This document shows positions 9,696 to 18,530 of a DNA stretch of 64,000 nt, in pieces. Made by a program: the position numbers and the translations under genes. This DNA comes from Paenibacillus sonchi (lineage in GTDB: Bacteria > Bacillota > Bacilli > Paenibacillales > Paenibacillaceae): positions 2,170,001-2,234,000 of the forward strand of contig NZ_CP068595.1 of assembly GCF_016772475.1 (NCBI RefSeq), written 5' to 3'. A model generated the notes under the pieces. That model saw nothing but the letters and a program-made list of their open reading frames with translations, did no database searches and was not told where the DNA came from. The number at the start of each line of letters is the position of its first letter. The first letter of the stretch is position 1.

Positions 9696-10116
9696 TCAAC
9701 ACTCCTGATTGCTCACTAAACTTCCCAGACGTAAAGCAGTATCTGCTGAAGCTGTATAAATCATGATCTTCAGATCCGGATGGGTCGGCGGCTGCAGGGT
9801 CACATGTTCAAACTCCATCTCTCCGATACGAGGATCGTACCACCGTTTGTGGCAATCGGTTACGACCTGAACGTCATGCATCGGCCAGCTCTCGCGAAAC
9901 AGCCGGCTTTTCTGCATAAATTCCTCAATAAGCTCCTTGAACCCCGGATCATTCGGGAAGTGTCCGTAATCCGCACGAAAGCGTGCGATCATGATTTGTC
10001 TTTTGGCTTCCCAATCCTTTATGCCTGATCCCAGCTTGTTGTCCATCAGGAAGAGGACGTTCCCGGCGCGAGCGCAAAAATTCACCTAACGACTTTCTGG
10101 AAGGAATTTCTTCCAT
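9696..10116 (-). pseudogene. XRE-family regulator with MmyB-like ligand domain, internally deleted
   Basis: The MmyB-type ligand-binding half is clear (ARFRADYGHFPNDPGFKELI, WYDPRIGEMEFEHVTLQPP, MIYTASADTALRLGSL), but its frame has no proper start. A perfect AAGGAGG lies 7 bases before ATG 10116, in another frame, which encodes MEEIPSRKSLGEFLRSRRE, the usual beginning of these regulators. The two meet near 10055 (GCCGGGAACGTC), so the whole helix-turn-helix region and linker, roughly 100 codons, are missing and the frames no longer match. It is divergent from the SDR gene, as such regulators often are from the oxidoreductase they repress. No functional DNA-binding protein can be made. Confidence 0.7.
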
Positions 10117-10232
10117 TCAAACTCCTCCTTATCCTGACACTTTCAATCATACGATAAACGCAGGAAGGTTGCTACTTGCGCGTTCTATTATACTGCCATT
10201 ATAGCTTCTAAAAACTTAGGAGGATTTGAACA

Positions 10233-11075
10233 ATGAACATTTTTGTAACAGGTGCCACAGGAAAAGTAGGAAGCCGTTTTGTTCCGCGTATGTTACAGCG
10301 GGGTCATCACGTTAAAGTGTTGGTTAGGGACGCTGCAAAGGCGGATTGGCTTCATCAGCAGGGAGCTGAACTTATTGAATGCGATCTTTTGCAGCCGGAG
10401 GATTATGTTGACGCTCTCCAGGGCACTGCTGCTGTGATTCACTTGGCAGCTCAGTTCCGTGGGGTGGACGAGAATACCGCCAAAATCTCAAACCTCGATG
10501 GCAGTATAGCCCTAGCACGCGCTGCGTTGCAGGCGGAAGTGCCAAAATTTGTTTTTGCCAGTACCAATAATGTATACGGCTCCGGGAATCGTTCAAGACC
10601 CAACCGTGAAGATGACGAGCTTAGTCCTGTCTTTGCATATCCTCAAACCAAAGCCGCTGCCGAAACGGCTCTGCTGCAGCTTCATCGCGAACAGGGACTG
10701 GGACTGCGTATAGTACGGCTTCCTTTTGTCTATGGTGATCAGGACCCTCATATCCAGGAATTTCTTCCGTATATGCGCAATTGGAATCCAGCCAAACGAA
10801 TGCATATGGCACACCATGCGGATGTAGCTCAAGCCCTGATGCTCGCCGCTTCCACACCAGGAATTGATGGCCGGATCTACAATGTTGCTGACGATGCGCC
10901 GATCTCCGCTGCGGAATTGGCCATGCTTCATCATAGTGAATTTACGCCAGACGCACTGCAGCAGGCTTATGATCCATGGGATATGGTCGTTGATACCACA
11001 CGGATCAGAGAAGAATTAAATTATCGGCCGATTTACCCGTCATTTTATTCGGCAAGAGATGCAGGTGCTATCTAA
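10233..11075 (+). CDS. NAD(P)-dependent epimerase/dehydratase-like SDR protein
   Basis: 280-residue extended short-chain dehydrogenase/reductase. Rossmann motif TGATGKVG at residues 7-14, Asp-rich acidic turn ECDLLQPEDY, HLAAQF near 72, catalytic Ser in FASTNNVYGSG and the Tyr-x-x-x-Lys pair in YPQTKAAAET. Start ATG 10233 follows AGGAGG by 9 bases. The family acts on nucleotide sugars or other carbonyl/hydroxyl substrates with NAD(P); the substrate is unknown here. It is shorter than typical sugar-nucleotide epimerases (about 310-340 residues). It was probably regulated by the broken XRE/MmyB gene on the opposite strand. Confidence 0.85.
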   Translation: MNIFVTGATGKVGSRFVPRMLQRGHHVKVLVRDAAKADWLHQQGAELIECDLLQPEDYVDALQGTAAVIHLAAQFRGVDENTAKISNLDGSIALARAALQAEVPKFVFASTNNVYGSGNRSRPNREDDELSPVFAYPQTKAAAETALLQLHREQGLGLRIVRLPFVYGDQDPHIQEFLPYMRNWNPAKRMHMAHHADVAQALMLAASTPGIDGRIYNVADDAPISAAELAMLHHSEFTPDALQQAYDPWDMVVDTTRIREELNYRPIYPSFYSARDAGAI

Positions 11076-11152
11076 TAAAGTTGAAGGTACCTGAGGAGTC
11101 ATTTTGATGGGTTGGCTAACGGGTACGATAGCTGAACAAAGTTAGACCCAAA

Positions 11153-11178
11153 AAGGCCATCCTAGCAAGGATGGCCTT
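11153..11178 (-). terminator. Hairpin terminator, leftward orientation
   Basis: Perfect 10-base stem AAGGCCATCC / GGATGGCCTT with a six-base loop. On the minus strand it is followed by TTTTTGGG. On the plus strand, which would serve the SDR gene, the following bases are AAAAC, so it terminates best leftward. Confidence 0.5.
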
Positions 11179-11182
11179 AAAA

Positions 11183-11333
11183 CTTGCCGTTACAGGCAGC
11201 GCGGTGAACCGTACCGTAAATAACGGTTAAGGCTATCGGGAAACCTTAGTTAAACAAGTCGAAGGCTGTCCATAATTTTATGTGCCAGTTACCCTTGAGC
11301 TCAGATGCTGGTTAGCAACCGGCGGTGGTGAAA
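11183..11333. other. Intergenic hairpin region sharing the GGTGAACCGTA core
   Basis: AACTTGCC starts this stretch as it does the terminator at 9056, and GGTGAACCGTA is identical in both. Here the outer stem is CCGTTA / TAACGG. No gene is seen. Confidence 0.35.
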
Positions 11334-11576
11334 GTGATAGTTGAAATTGATGGTTATTTCGAGAATGCACTTGTTGTTGGCAAGAAATGTTCTATTGAGG
11401 AACTAATTCAATAGGTTAAAGTTACCAAAACCCATTGCACTAACATAGTTGGATTTTCAGATATCTTTTGTAGGCTTTTTAGCTTTGAGAGACTACCCTC
11501 AAAATATGAGGAGGGGGTAAGGTCAGATTACGTGATTGATATTGATACTGGCCATATTTATGTGCCGCGATATTAA
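11334..11576 (+). pseudogene. Small hypothetical gene broken by an in-frame stop
   Basis: A frame from GTG 11334 to TAA 11574-11576 would encode 80 residues: VIVEIDGYFENALVVGKKCS at the start and VRSDYVIDIDTGHIYVPRY at the end. It is interrupted by one TAG at 11412-11414, with protein-like sequence on both sides. No homopolymer explains the stop, so it is either a real nonsense mutation or a base-call error. I do not recognise the family. A terminator follows at 11606. It lies in a stretch with other broken genes. Confidence 0.45.
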
Positions 11577-11605
11577 GCTACGAGGAACGTTAGTTGAATG
11601 ACAAC

Positions 11606-11660
11606 AGCGGCAGTCTAAGACTTTATTTTTCAAGTCTTGGTCCGCCGCTATTTCTTTTAA
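11606..11660 (+). terminator. Terminator after the small broken gene
   Basis: Nested stem AGCGGC / GCCGCT (11606-11611 with 11644-11649) and AAGACT / AGTCTT inside it, followed by ATTTCTTTT. It points rightward and fits the end of the small gene at 11576. Confidence 0.55.
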
Positions 11661-11752
11661 TGGATCAGTCTAAAACATATTTTTCAAAAGATGACGATTC
11701 TTCAATTCAAAAACCGCGTTAATATAGCGAAGCCGGTTCTGCTTGCTGAAAT

Positions 11753-13087
11753 TTATTGTGCCGGTGTCCCGGCGGTTTCCTTGGCAAAAAAGTTCGGCAA
11801 ATACTCCCTGTTGGCTTCCAGCATTTCGTCCAGCATGGCGATGGTCACTTCCACGGAAGGCACCAGCGGATGATGCGCCAGCGCCTGGATGGCCAGACTG
11901 CGGTCCCCGGTCACGGCGGCGTCAATCGCGAGCTGCTCATAGGTTTTGACGGCATGGATCAGGCCTTTGGCCATAGGCGGGATCTTGGTCAGCGGCAGCG
12001 GGAGCGGTCCGGTCTTGGTCACGACACAATTGACTTCTATGCTGGCATCCTCCGGCAGAAAATCAAGGATTCCGCGGTTCGCGACATTCAGCGTCTGGAT
12101 ATCGTTCGTGCCATTGTGCAGGGAACGCATCAGATTGACTGCGGCCTCGGAATAAAAAGCTCCCCCGCGCTGTTCCAGCTGCTTCGGCTTCTCGCTCAGC
12201 TCCGGGTTGCCGTAGATTTCGAACAGTTCTTCCTCTACGCGTTTGACGACCTCGGCGCGGTTGCCGCCTTGCTTGAAGGATTCCGTTTGCTCTGCGAGCA
12301 TGGCATCGGTCATGTAGAAGTATTTCAGGTAGTAGGAGGGTAGAGCGCGTAAGGATTGCAGGAACTCGGGATTCCATTCCCGGGCCGGAACATTCTTTGC
12401 GCTGTAGCCTGCAGTATCCGCCAGCATCTCATCCAGTTTGTCTTCGCCCTCTACATCAATGCGGGTAATCCAATGCAGATGGTTCAGGCCGACGAATTCG
12501 GCATAGATCCGGTCAGGCGTAGCATTGTATTTGGCGGATACCTGCTTGATCAGTCCGATCGGGGCGTTGCACAGCCCTATACTTTTGACGTTCGAATACC
12601 GCAGTACGGCCTCGGTAACCATACCCGCCGGATTGGTGAAATTGAGCAGCCAGGCATTCGGGGCCAGCTCTTCGATATCCCGGCAGATATCCAGGATGAC
12701 AGGGATCGTGCGCAGCGCCTTCAGCATTCCGCCCGGGCCGGTCGTTTCCTGACCGATCACACCGTATTTCAGCGGGATCGACTCATCACGGCCACGGGCA
12801 TCCAGCATGCCGACCCGAATCTGGGTGCTGACGAAATCGGCGCCCTCAATCGCCTTGCGGCGGTCCGTGGTCAGGTGGACCTCGATCGGAAGTCCGGATT
12901 TTTCTACCATGCGCTTCGCGAGACTGCCGACAATATTCAGCTTGCGCAGGCCCGGCTCAATGTCTGCAAGCCATAGCTCGCGGACGGGAAGCTCTTTGTG
13001 ATGAAGAATGAAGCCTTCGACAAGTTCGGGGGTATAGGAAGAGCCGCCGCCGATGACGGCGATTTTGAGACCTTGGTTAGCTGCCAA
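11753..13087 (-). CDS. GH4 6-phospho-beta-glucosidase
   Basis: 444-residue cytoplasmic enzyme of glycoside hydrolase family 4, which splits 6-phospho-glycosides by a redox mechanism needing NAD and a divalent metal such as Mn. NAD-binding motif VIGGGSSYTPEL at residues 11-22, the family signature LLNFTNPAGMVTEAV near 150, and the metal ligands Cys173 (GLCNAPIG) and His203 (GLNHLHW), at almost the textbook positions. It begins with TTG 13087, six bases after the kinase stop, with AGGAGTG as ribosome site. It is the last gene of the operon. The 6-phospho-beta-glucosidase call rather than alpha-glucosidase or alpha-galactosidase rests on overall resemblance to LicH/CelF-type sequences. Confidence 0.88.
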   Translation of the reverse strand: MAANQGLKIAVIGGGSSYTPELVEGFILHHKELPVRELWLADIEPGLRKLNIVGSLAKRMVEKSGLPIEVHLTTDRRKAIEGADFVSTQIRVGMLDARGRDESIPLKYGVIGQETTGPGGMLKALRTIPVILDICRDIEELAPNAWLLNFTNPAGMVTEAVLRYSNVKSIGLCNAPIGLIKQVSAKYNATPDRIYAEFVGLNHLHWITRIDVEGEDKLDEMLADTAGYSAKNVPAREWNPEFLQSLRALPSYYLKYFYMTDAMLAEQTESFKQGGNRAEVVKRVEEELFEIYGNPELSEKPKQLEQRGGAFYSEAAVNLMRSLHNGTNDIQTLNVANRGILDFLPEDASIEVNCVVTKTGPLPLPLTKIPPMAKGLIHAVKTYEQLAIDAAVTGDRSLAIQALAHHPLVPSVEVTIAMLDEMLEANREYLPNFFAKETAGTPAQ

Positions 13088-13093
13088 GATAAA

Positions 13094-14089
13094 TCACTCC
13101 TGTCTGGTTGTGGTGGGAATTGCTTCGAAATCCTGAAACACACGCATTTTCTCATGAATCTCGTTAGTTACGATAAGGCCGTCTTCCTCCAGTGCCGACC
13201 ATACGGCACCGACGACAGGCTCCGTGGTTAAGGTGACTACCGAAGCGTTCGGGGCCGCATGGTGAACCGCCTGCTCAATCGGGCCGCGGATCCAGCCCCG
13301 GTCGCCCCGGGTGAGCAGGCTTCCGGCCAGGACCACATCAAACACATCGGTTTCCATGCCCAGCCGATGGATGACGGCAGCAGCAGCTTTGCCCAGCTCC
13401 ACGCCCTGGCGGTGCAGAATGGCCAGCGCGGCGGCATCGCCTTCAGCCGCTGCCGGGAACAGCAGGCGGGCGGCATCCAGCGGCACAGACTTCCCGTGAT
13501 CGAGGAAGTCATTGAACATATCCTCCACCTGTGCATAGCCGAGCAGCTTCAGGAGCGGTTCTGTTAGCAGAGTGGGCGCCTCGCGCCCGTCCCAGGCCCG
13601 GAGCACGGTGCGGAATACTTCGATGTTCAGCGCTCCGCCGCCGCCGAAATCGCCGTACATGTAATCAAAGCCGCCGCATTGATAATGCCGGCCCTCGCGG
13701 CTGCGCCCGGCGGCGTTCGTGCCGGTGCCGCAGATCAGGGCAACCCCGTAGGGGCGGCTCGTGCCCGCCCGCAGGCCGATCATCGGGTCGCCGCTGATCG
13801 TATAATGCATAAATCCGATGCTGCGGATCATCGGATGGAGGATATCGTAATCGGTCTTGCGGTCAGCACCGGCAAGTCCCAGGTAAGCGTGTCTTATATC
13901 GCTGAGCTGAAGTCCGGCTTCCGCAAGCGCCGCGAAGGCCGCCGCGCTGATGCTGGCTGCGGCCCGGCGGGCTCCCGTCTGGTGGTTGCCGTTGCCGCTC
14001 CTGCCTTTGCCGAGCACATTGCCGTGCTCATCGCAGAGCAGGGCGTAGGTTTTGCTTCCTCCGCCATCGATGCCCATATAGTAAGCCAA
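13094..14089 (-). CDS. BadF/BadG/BcrA-type sugar kinase (N-acetylglucosamine/glucosamine kinase-like)
   Basis: 331-residue ATPase of the ASKHA fold. Phosphate-1 motif MGIDGGGSKTYALLCDEHG at the N-terminus, LGLAGADRKTD near residue 70, ICGTGTNAAGRSREGR near 115, GGFDYMYGDFGGGGALN, and the adenosine motif VVLAGSLLTRG near 265. Relatives phosphorylate N-acetylglucosamine or glucosamine. It sits between the LacI regulator and the GH4 enzyme; since this operon imports its sugar by an ABC transporter and not by a PTS, the kinase could supply the phosphorylated substrate that GH4 needs, or it could phosphorylate the released monosaccharide. Confidence 0.85.
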   Translation of the reverse strand: MAYYMGIDGGGSKTYALLCDEHGNVLGKGRSGNGNHQTGARRAAASISAAAFAALAEAGLQLSDIRHAYLGLAGADRKTDYDILHPMIRSIGFMHYTISGDPMIGLRAGTSRPYGVALICGTGTNAAGRSREGRHYQCGGFDYMYGDFGGGGALNIEVFRTVLRAWDGREAPTLLTEPLLKLLGYAQVEDMFNDFLDHGKSVPLDAARLLFPAAAEGDAAALAILHRQGVELGKAAAAVIHRLGMETDVFDVVLAGSLLTRGDRGWIRGPIEQAVHHAAPNASVVTLTTEPVVGAVWSALEEDGLIVTNEIHEKMRVFQDFEAIPTTTRQE

Positions 14090-14214
14090 TGGTCGTCACT
14101 CCTAAAGTTTTGTAGTCCACGTTTCCTTAATATACTTCGCTAAACCCGCTTCCAAAGCACACGCTAAGTTTTGTTAGCATTCACATCCTGAATTACTTCT
14201 TGTGGAGCAAAGGT

Positions 14215-15204
14215 CTACCTGGACGAGGTAGATTCCCGCACAATCAGCTCAGGGTCGATCTTTACGTTGGCACCGCGCTTCATGGTCCCGCCTATGCGCT
14301 TCAGCAGCATATCGGCAGCGGCCATCCCTATCTTGTCCGCCGGCTGGCGCAGGGTCGTCAGATGCGGGCGAAGCTGCGAGGCGATGTAGTGATCGTCATA
14401 GCCGACGATGGATACCTCTTCCGGGATGCGGACACCGGCCTCCATCAGGGCATTGATCACCCCAAGGGCGATATTGTCATCGCCGGTAAATACGGCCGTG
14501 GGCAGTTTACCCTCGGCCAGCCAGCGTTTTGCCGTATTGTAGCCTTGGGCGATTTCGAAATCGCCATGAACAACTTCGAAGGGAGCCAGCCCTTGTTCCT
14601 CAAGCGCCTTCAGAAATCCCGTGCGCCGTTCCCGGGTACTGCGGAACATCTCCTGTCCGCAGAGATGGGCGATAGAGGTATGCCCCAGCTCCAGCAGGTG
14701 GCAGGCTGCGGCATACCCGCCTTTTACATTGTCAATGGTGATCGAATAGCTGTCATTCTCCGGCTGCTGGTTATCGATCAGCACATAGGGGATGCCCCGC
14801 CGTTTCAGCTCTACAATATAATTGTCCTCCTGCATCGGCGAGAGCAGAATTAGACCATCCACCCGGTCCTCCTGGATCAGGTAGTGGTTCTCGTCGGAAT
14901 CGATGCCGGTAGAAATGGAAATGGCCAGAAAATATCCATGCAGCGCCAGCACCTCATTCAGCTCTTTGACCACCGCATCGAAAAAGGAGTCCTGCAGCGT
15001 AGTAACGATCAGGCCAATGATGCCGGTCTTGCCGCTGGCCAGGCTGCGGGCCGCCGCATTGGGGCGGTAATCCAGCTCTTTGATGGCCTCCAGCACCTTC
15101 TGGCGGTTTTTCTCGCGGACCGAACCTGCGCCGTTGATGACCCGGGATACCGTGACCACGGATAACCCGGATTTTTTGGCTACATCAAAAATACTTACTT
15201 TCAT
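14215..15204 (-). CDS. LacI-family transcriptional regulator
   Basis: 329-residue repressor. N-terminal HTH plus hinge (SIFDVAKKSGLSVVTVSRVI, RPNAAARSLASGKT) followed by a periplasmic-binding-protein-like sensor domain (GIIGLIVTTLQDSFFD, YVLIDNQQPENDSY, AVFTGDDNIALGVINALMEAG, SIVGYDDHYIASQLRPHLTT). It lies inside the operon between the binding protein and the kinase and is therefore probably self-regulated. The CG-centred palindromes upstream of the first permease gene (18531-18706) are its most likely operators; an imported sugar or its phosphate would be the inducer. Confidence 0.92.
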   Translation of the reverse strand: MKVSIFDVAKKSGLSVVTVSRVINGAGSVREKNRQKVLEAIKELDYRPNAAARSLASGKTGIIGLIVTTLQDSFFDAVVKELNEVLALHGYFLAISISTGIDSDENHYLIQEDRVDGLILLSPMQEDNYIVELKRRGIPYVLIDNQQPENDSYSITIDNVKGGYAAACHLLELGHTSIAHLCGQEMFRSTRERRTGFLKALEEQGLAPFEVVHGDFEIAQGYNTAKRWLAEGKLPTAVFTGDDNIALGVINALMEAGVRIPEEVSIVGYDDHYIASQLRPHLTTLRQPADKIGMAAADMLLKRIGGTMKRGANVKIDPELIVRESTSSR

Positions 15205-15290
15205 CTCAAACGCTCCTTACAGCGGATTTTCCGAATCTAACCTTACCTTCAGTATACAGGGCTTGCCGGATATCCGCTAAACGCAGGGAC

Positions 15291-16676
15291 TTATCTTTTA
15301 ATAATCTCGGTCACTTTCTTCTGGATCACCGGCATAACCTCTTCCAGTGTCTTATGCCCGGTTTCGACCGGCTGCAGCTCGTTGATGAACATGTCGTTGA
15401 TCTGCGAGTAGTTGGTGATCAGATGGTTGTAGGATTCGAAGCCGTATTTAACCGCGCCCTCGTAGACCTTTTTCACATCCTGCGGATCAATGCCTTCAAA
15501 ATGCTTATAATACGCTTCCGCGGCTTCGGTATTGACCGGCGGATTGCCGCCGCTCAGCTCGATGGACTTCTCCTGGACCTCGGTGGTTACCAGATATTTA
15601 ATCCATTCAAACGCTTCCTTCGGATGCTTGGAGTCCTTCAGAATCATCAGCGGATCGACGAACAGCGTGCTGCGCACCTTGTCATTGCCTCCCCAGGGAA
15701 CAGCGGCTACACCAATTTTGAATGGAAAATCATTCGCTCCCGCCAGGTTCCATGAGCCGCCGATGGACATGCCGATTTTACCTGCGACAAAGGGATCTCC
15801 GTTCTGACCGGCTACGCTTTTGCTCCACTCGGAGGTCGGTGAGACTTTATCCTTGAATATCAGATCGAACAGCTTGTGATAAGCTGCAATCACCTCGGGA
15901 GAGTCGAAATGAGTTTCGGAAGGCACGCCCCCGTTCGACCAGGTGTCTTCAGAATAAGGCTCAGCTCCAAAATAAAGCGGCCGCATATCGCGTTCGGCCC
16001 AGGTGAAGTCCACACCGTACTGGGTTTTGGCAATATCATCAGAGACCAGGGTCATTTTCTTAGCTTCTTCGACCATCTTGTCAAAGGTCCAGCTTTTGTC
16101 CTCGTAATCGCTTGGCGGGTAGGAGAGCTTCGCCGCATCGAACATGTCTTTGTTGTAGAGCATCAAGGTGACATACATGTTGACCGGAATGCCGTAGGTA
16201 CGGTCCTTGACGGTATAGATTTTCATGAGGTTGTCAGGAATGTGGTAATCCTCCGGCTTGAACCCGTCTTCCTTAATCAGATCGGTCAAATCAAGCAGCA
16301 TGTCTTTATTGTAATATTCGGCAAAACCGCCATATCCGTAATGGCTCGTGACATCCGGCGATTTGCCTCCGGCGATCAGTGTCTGCAGCTTGCTGTCAAA
16401 CTGCTCGTAGGGCGCTTTTTCTACCTTGACCTGGATGTTCGGATGTTCCTTCTCAAAGTCGGGAATCAGCTTCTCAATAAACGTGCGGTCCTCGGAATCG
16501 ATAGTGTAGTGTGTGATCGTTACTTGTTCCCCGGAGCCGCCGTTATTTGCTGCACCATTAGTTCCTTCAGCCACATTGCCCGCCGATTTGCCTCCGCTGC
16601 AGCCGGATAAGGCCGCCATTGCGGTAAGACCGGCTGCAAGCAGCAGGGCGGTTGTTTTTCGGTTACGGTTGTTCAT
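15291..16676 (-). CDS. Sugar ABC transporter substrate-binding lipoprotein
   Basis: 461-residue family 1 solute-binding protein, lipid-anchored on Cys26 (MAALSGCSGG). A Gly/Asn-rich linker follows, then VTITHYTIDSEDRTFIEKL and the conserved PDVTSHYGYGGF and KIGMSIGGSWNL stretches. Third gene of the leftward operon after the two permeases, which is an inverted order relative to the operon at 1-5 kb. It delivers the substrate whose later steps use the BadF kinase and GH4 enzyme, so a beta-linked gluco-oligosaccharide or amino-sugar disaccharide is plausible. Confidence 0.9.
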   Translation of the reverse strand: MNNRNRKTTALLLAAGLTAMAALSGCSGGKSAGNVAEGTNGAANNGGSGEQVTITHYTIDSEDRTFIEKLIPDFEKEHPNIQVKVEKAPYEQFDSKLQTLIAGGKSPDVTSHYGYGGFAEYYNKDMLLDLTDLIKEDGFKPEDYHIPDNLMKIYTVKDRTYGIPVNMYVTLMLYNKDMFDAAKLSYPPSDYEDKSWTFDKMVEEAKKMTLVSDDIAKTQYGVDFTWAERDMRPLYFGAEPYSEDTWSNGGVPSETHFDSPEVIAAYHKLFDLIFKDKVSPTSEWSKSVAGQNGDPFVAGKIGMSIGGSWNLAGANDFPFKIGVAAVPWGGNDKVRSTLFVDPLMILKDSKHPKEAFEWIKYLVTTEVQEKSIELSGGNPPVNTEAAEAYYKHFEGIDPQDVKKVYEGAVKYGFESYNHLITNYSQINDMFINELQPVETGHKTLEEVMPVIQKKVTEIIKR

Positions 16677-16731
16677 CAGCTATTCCCTCCATGATTTCAA
16701 GTCGTATTGAACCGCCGGATTAGGGCGGTAA

Positions 16732-17610
16732 TTACTTGATGCCGGTTAGTACAATGCCTTCAACGAATTGCTTCTGGGCAAGCGCGAACAAGGTAACGAT
16801 AGGCAGCATCGCCAGCACGGAAGCAACCATCAGGAGATGCCAGGGCGGAATGCGGAACCGCGACGAGGTAAGGGAAGCCATGCCGACCGGCAGCGTGAAC
16901 TTCTCCGACGAGCTTAAGTAGAGCACAGGCGTAAGCAGGTCATTCCAGCTGTAGATAAAAGCAAAAATCGCAACAGTTGCCAGTGCCGGGGCCGACAGCG
17001 GCAGGGCGATCTTCCACCACATCCGCAGCTCGCCGCAGCCGTCGATCCGCCCGGCATCGAACAATTCCTCGGGCAGGGTGGAGAAGAACTGCCGCAGCAG
17101 GAAAATGTTGTACGCCGAGCCGAAGAACGCGGGCACGATCAGCGGCAGGAAAGTATCAATCCAGTTCATGTGGGAGAAGAGCACGAACTGCGGAATCATA
17201 ATCGCCGGATACGGCAGCATCATAGTGCTGAGCACCAGGACGAACAGGAACTGATTGCCTCTGCCTCTGAACCGGGCGAATCCGTAAGCGACCAGCCCCG
17301 AGGAGATCAGGGTACCGATGACCGTCAGCACGGCGATGATGAGGCTGTTCTTGTAGAGTGTGCCGAACTGCAACGTATCAAAGATATCCCGGTAGTTGCT
17401 CCACGCCCAGCTCTCAGGCAGAAAGGTCGGCGGAAACTTCAGCATCTCCTTCTTCGATTTCAGCGAAGTGGAGACCATGAAGAACAGCGGCAGCAGCATT
17501 AGAAAGGTGGTGATCAGCAGTGTGATGAAGCTGGCTGCCTTCACGGGATCGATTCTCCGGCGGTGTGCGGAAGCGGCAGGGCGGTGGTTGGCTGTTCGGA
17601 CAATGCTCAT
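16732..17610 (-). CDS. Carbohydrate ABC transporter permease, MalG type
   Basis: 292-residue CUT1 permease with six hydrophobic segments. The ATPase-coupling loop is LFDAGRIDGCGELRMWWKIA and the C-terminus is the usual QKQFVEGIVLTGIK. Its start overlaps the stop of the preceding permease gene by 4 bases (17607-17610), showing translational coupling. No ATPase gene is in the operon. Confidence 0.9.
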   Translation of the reverse strand: MSIVRTANHRPAASAHRRRIDPVKAASFITLLITTFLMLLPLFFMVSTSLKSKKEMLKFPPTFLPESWAWSNYRDIFDTLQFGTLYKNSLIIAVLTVIGTLISSGLVAYGFARFRGRGNQFLFVLVLSTMMLPYPAIMIPQFVLFSHMNWIDTFLPLIVPAFFGSAYNIFLLRQFFSTLPEELFDAGRIDGCGELRMWWKIALPLSAPALATVAIFAFIYSWNDLLTPVLYLSSSEKFTLPVGMASLTSSRFRIPPWHLLMVASVLAMLPIVTLFALAQKQFVEGIVLTGIK

Positions 17611-18500
17611 CGGCGTCCGCCTCCTTCATAGTGCACATAACGGTTCGACAGCTTCATAATAATGGCCGTGAATATCATGACGACGATCAGCAGCACCCAC
17701 GCCAGAGCAGAGGAGTAACCCGCCCGGTATTCCTTGAAGGCACTGGTGTAAAGATTGTAGACATAGAACCAGGTAGAGTAGTTCGGACCGCCTTGCGTCA
17801 TGACGAAGGCCTGGGTGAACACCTGAAACGAATCAATCAGACCCATAATGAGCTGGAACAGCAGCACCGGCGAGATCATCGGCAGGGTGATATTCAGGAA
17901 AATCCTGAACCGCCCGGCTCCGTCAAGGTTGGCGGCTTCGATCAGGCTGGCGGGCACACCCTGCAGTCCGGCCAGGAAAAGGATCATGCCTGAACCGGCG
18001 GTCCAAAAGGACATGATGATCAAGGCATACAGCGCTGTGTCCGGGTTCATCAGCCAGGAAGGGCCATGGATGCCGAACCAGGAGAGCATGTAGTTGAAGA
18101 GGCCGATCTGCGGGTTGAAGATCCAGTACCAGAGGAGCGACATGGCTACCCCGGACACCATGCTCGGAAAATACATCGCCGTGCGGAAAAATCCGCGCAG
18201 CGGGATCGTCTGATGCAGCAGCAGGGCGAAGCCAAGACCCAGCAGCAGCTGTATCGGCACACTGAGGAGGGTGTACCTCAGGGTAACCGTGACCGATTTC
18301 CAGAACAGCTCGCCCTGGAACATCTCTGTGTAATTGGCGAGTCCGATGAACTTTGGCGGGTGAATGATGTCATAATCGGTGAAGCTGTAATACAGCGACG
18401 AAAGGATAGGATACAAGGCGAATACCAGAAAACCGACTAGCCACGGAGAGATGAACATATACATATAGAACGTCTGCCGCCTGCTCTCACTCTTAATCAC
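17607..18500 (-). CDS. Carbohydrate ABC transporter permease, MalF type
   Basis: 297-residue CUT1 permease, first gene of the GH4/BadF operon. It opens with a basic stretch and the membrane segment MYMFISPWLVGFLVFALYPI; the coupling loop is LIEAANLDGAGRFRIFLNIT. The upstream region (18501-18720) is very AT-rich and holds several LacI-type palindromes, so this is where the operon is switched. Confidence 0.9.
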   Translation of the reverse strand: MIKSESRRQTFYMYMFISPWLVGFLVFALYPILSSLYYSFTDYDIIHPPKFIGLANYTEMFQGELFWKSVTVTLRYTLLSVPIQLLLGLGFALLLHQTIPLRGFFRTAMYFPSMVSGVAMSLLWYWIFNPQIGLFNYMLSWFGIHGPSWLMNPDTALYALIIMSFWTAGSGMILFLAGLQGVPASLIEAANLDGAGRFRIFLNITLPMISPVLLFQLIMGLIDSFQVFTQAFVMTQGGPNYSTWFYVYNLYTSAFKEYRAGYSSALAWVLLIVVMIFTAIIMKLSNRYVHYEGGGRR

Positions 18501-18530
18501 TTACACACCAGCCCTTCATGTTATAAAGTA

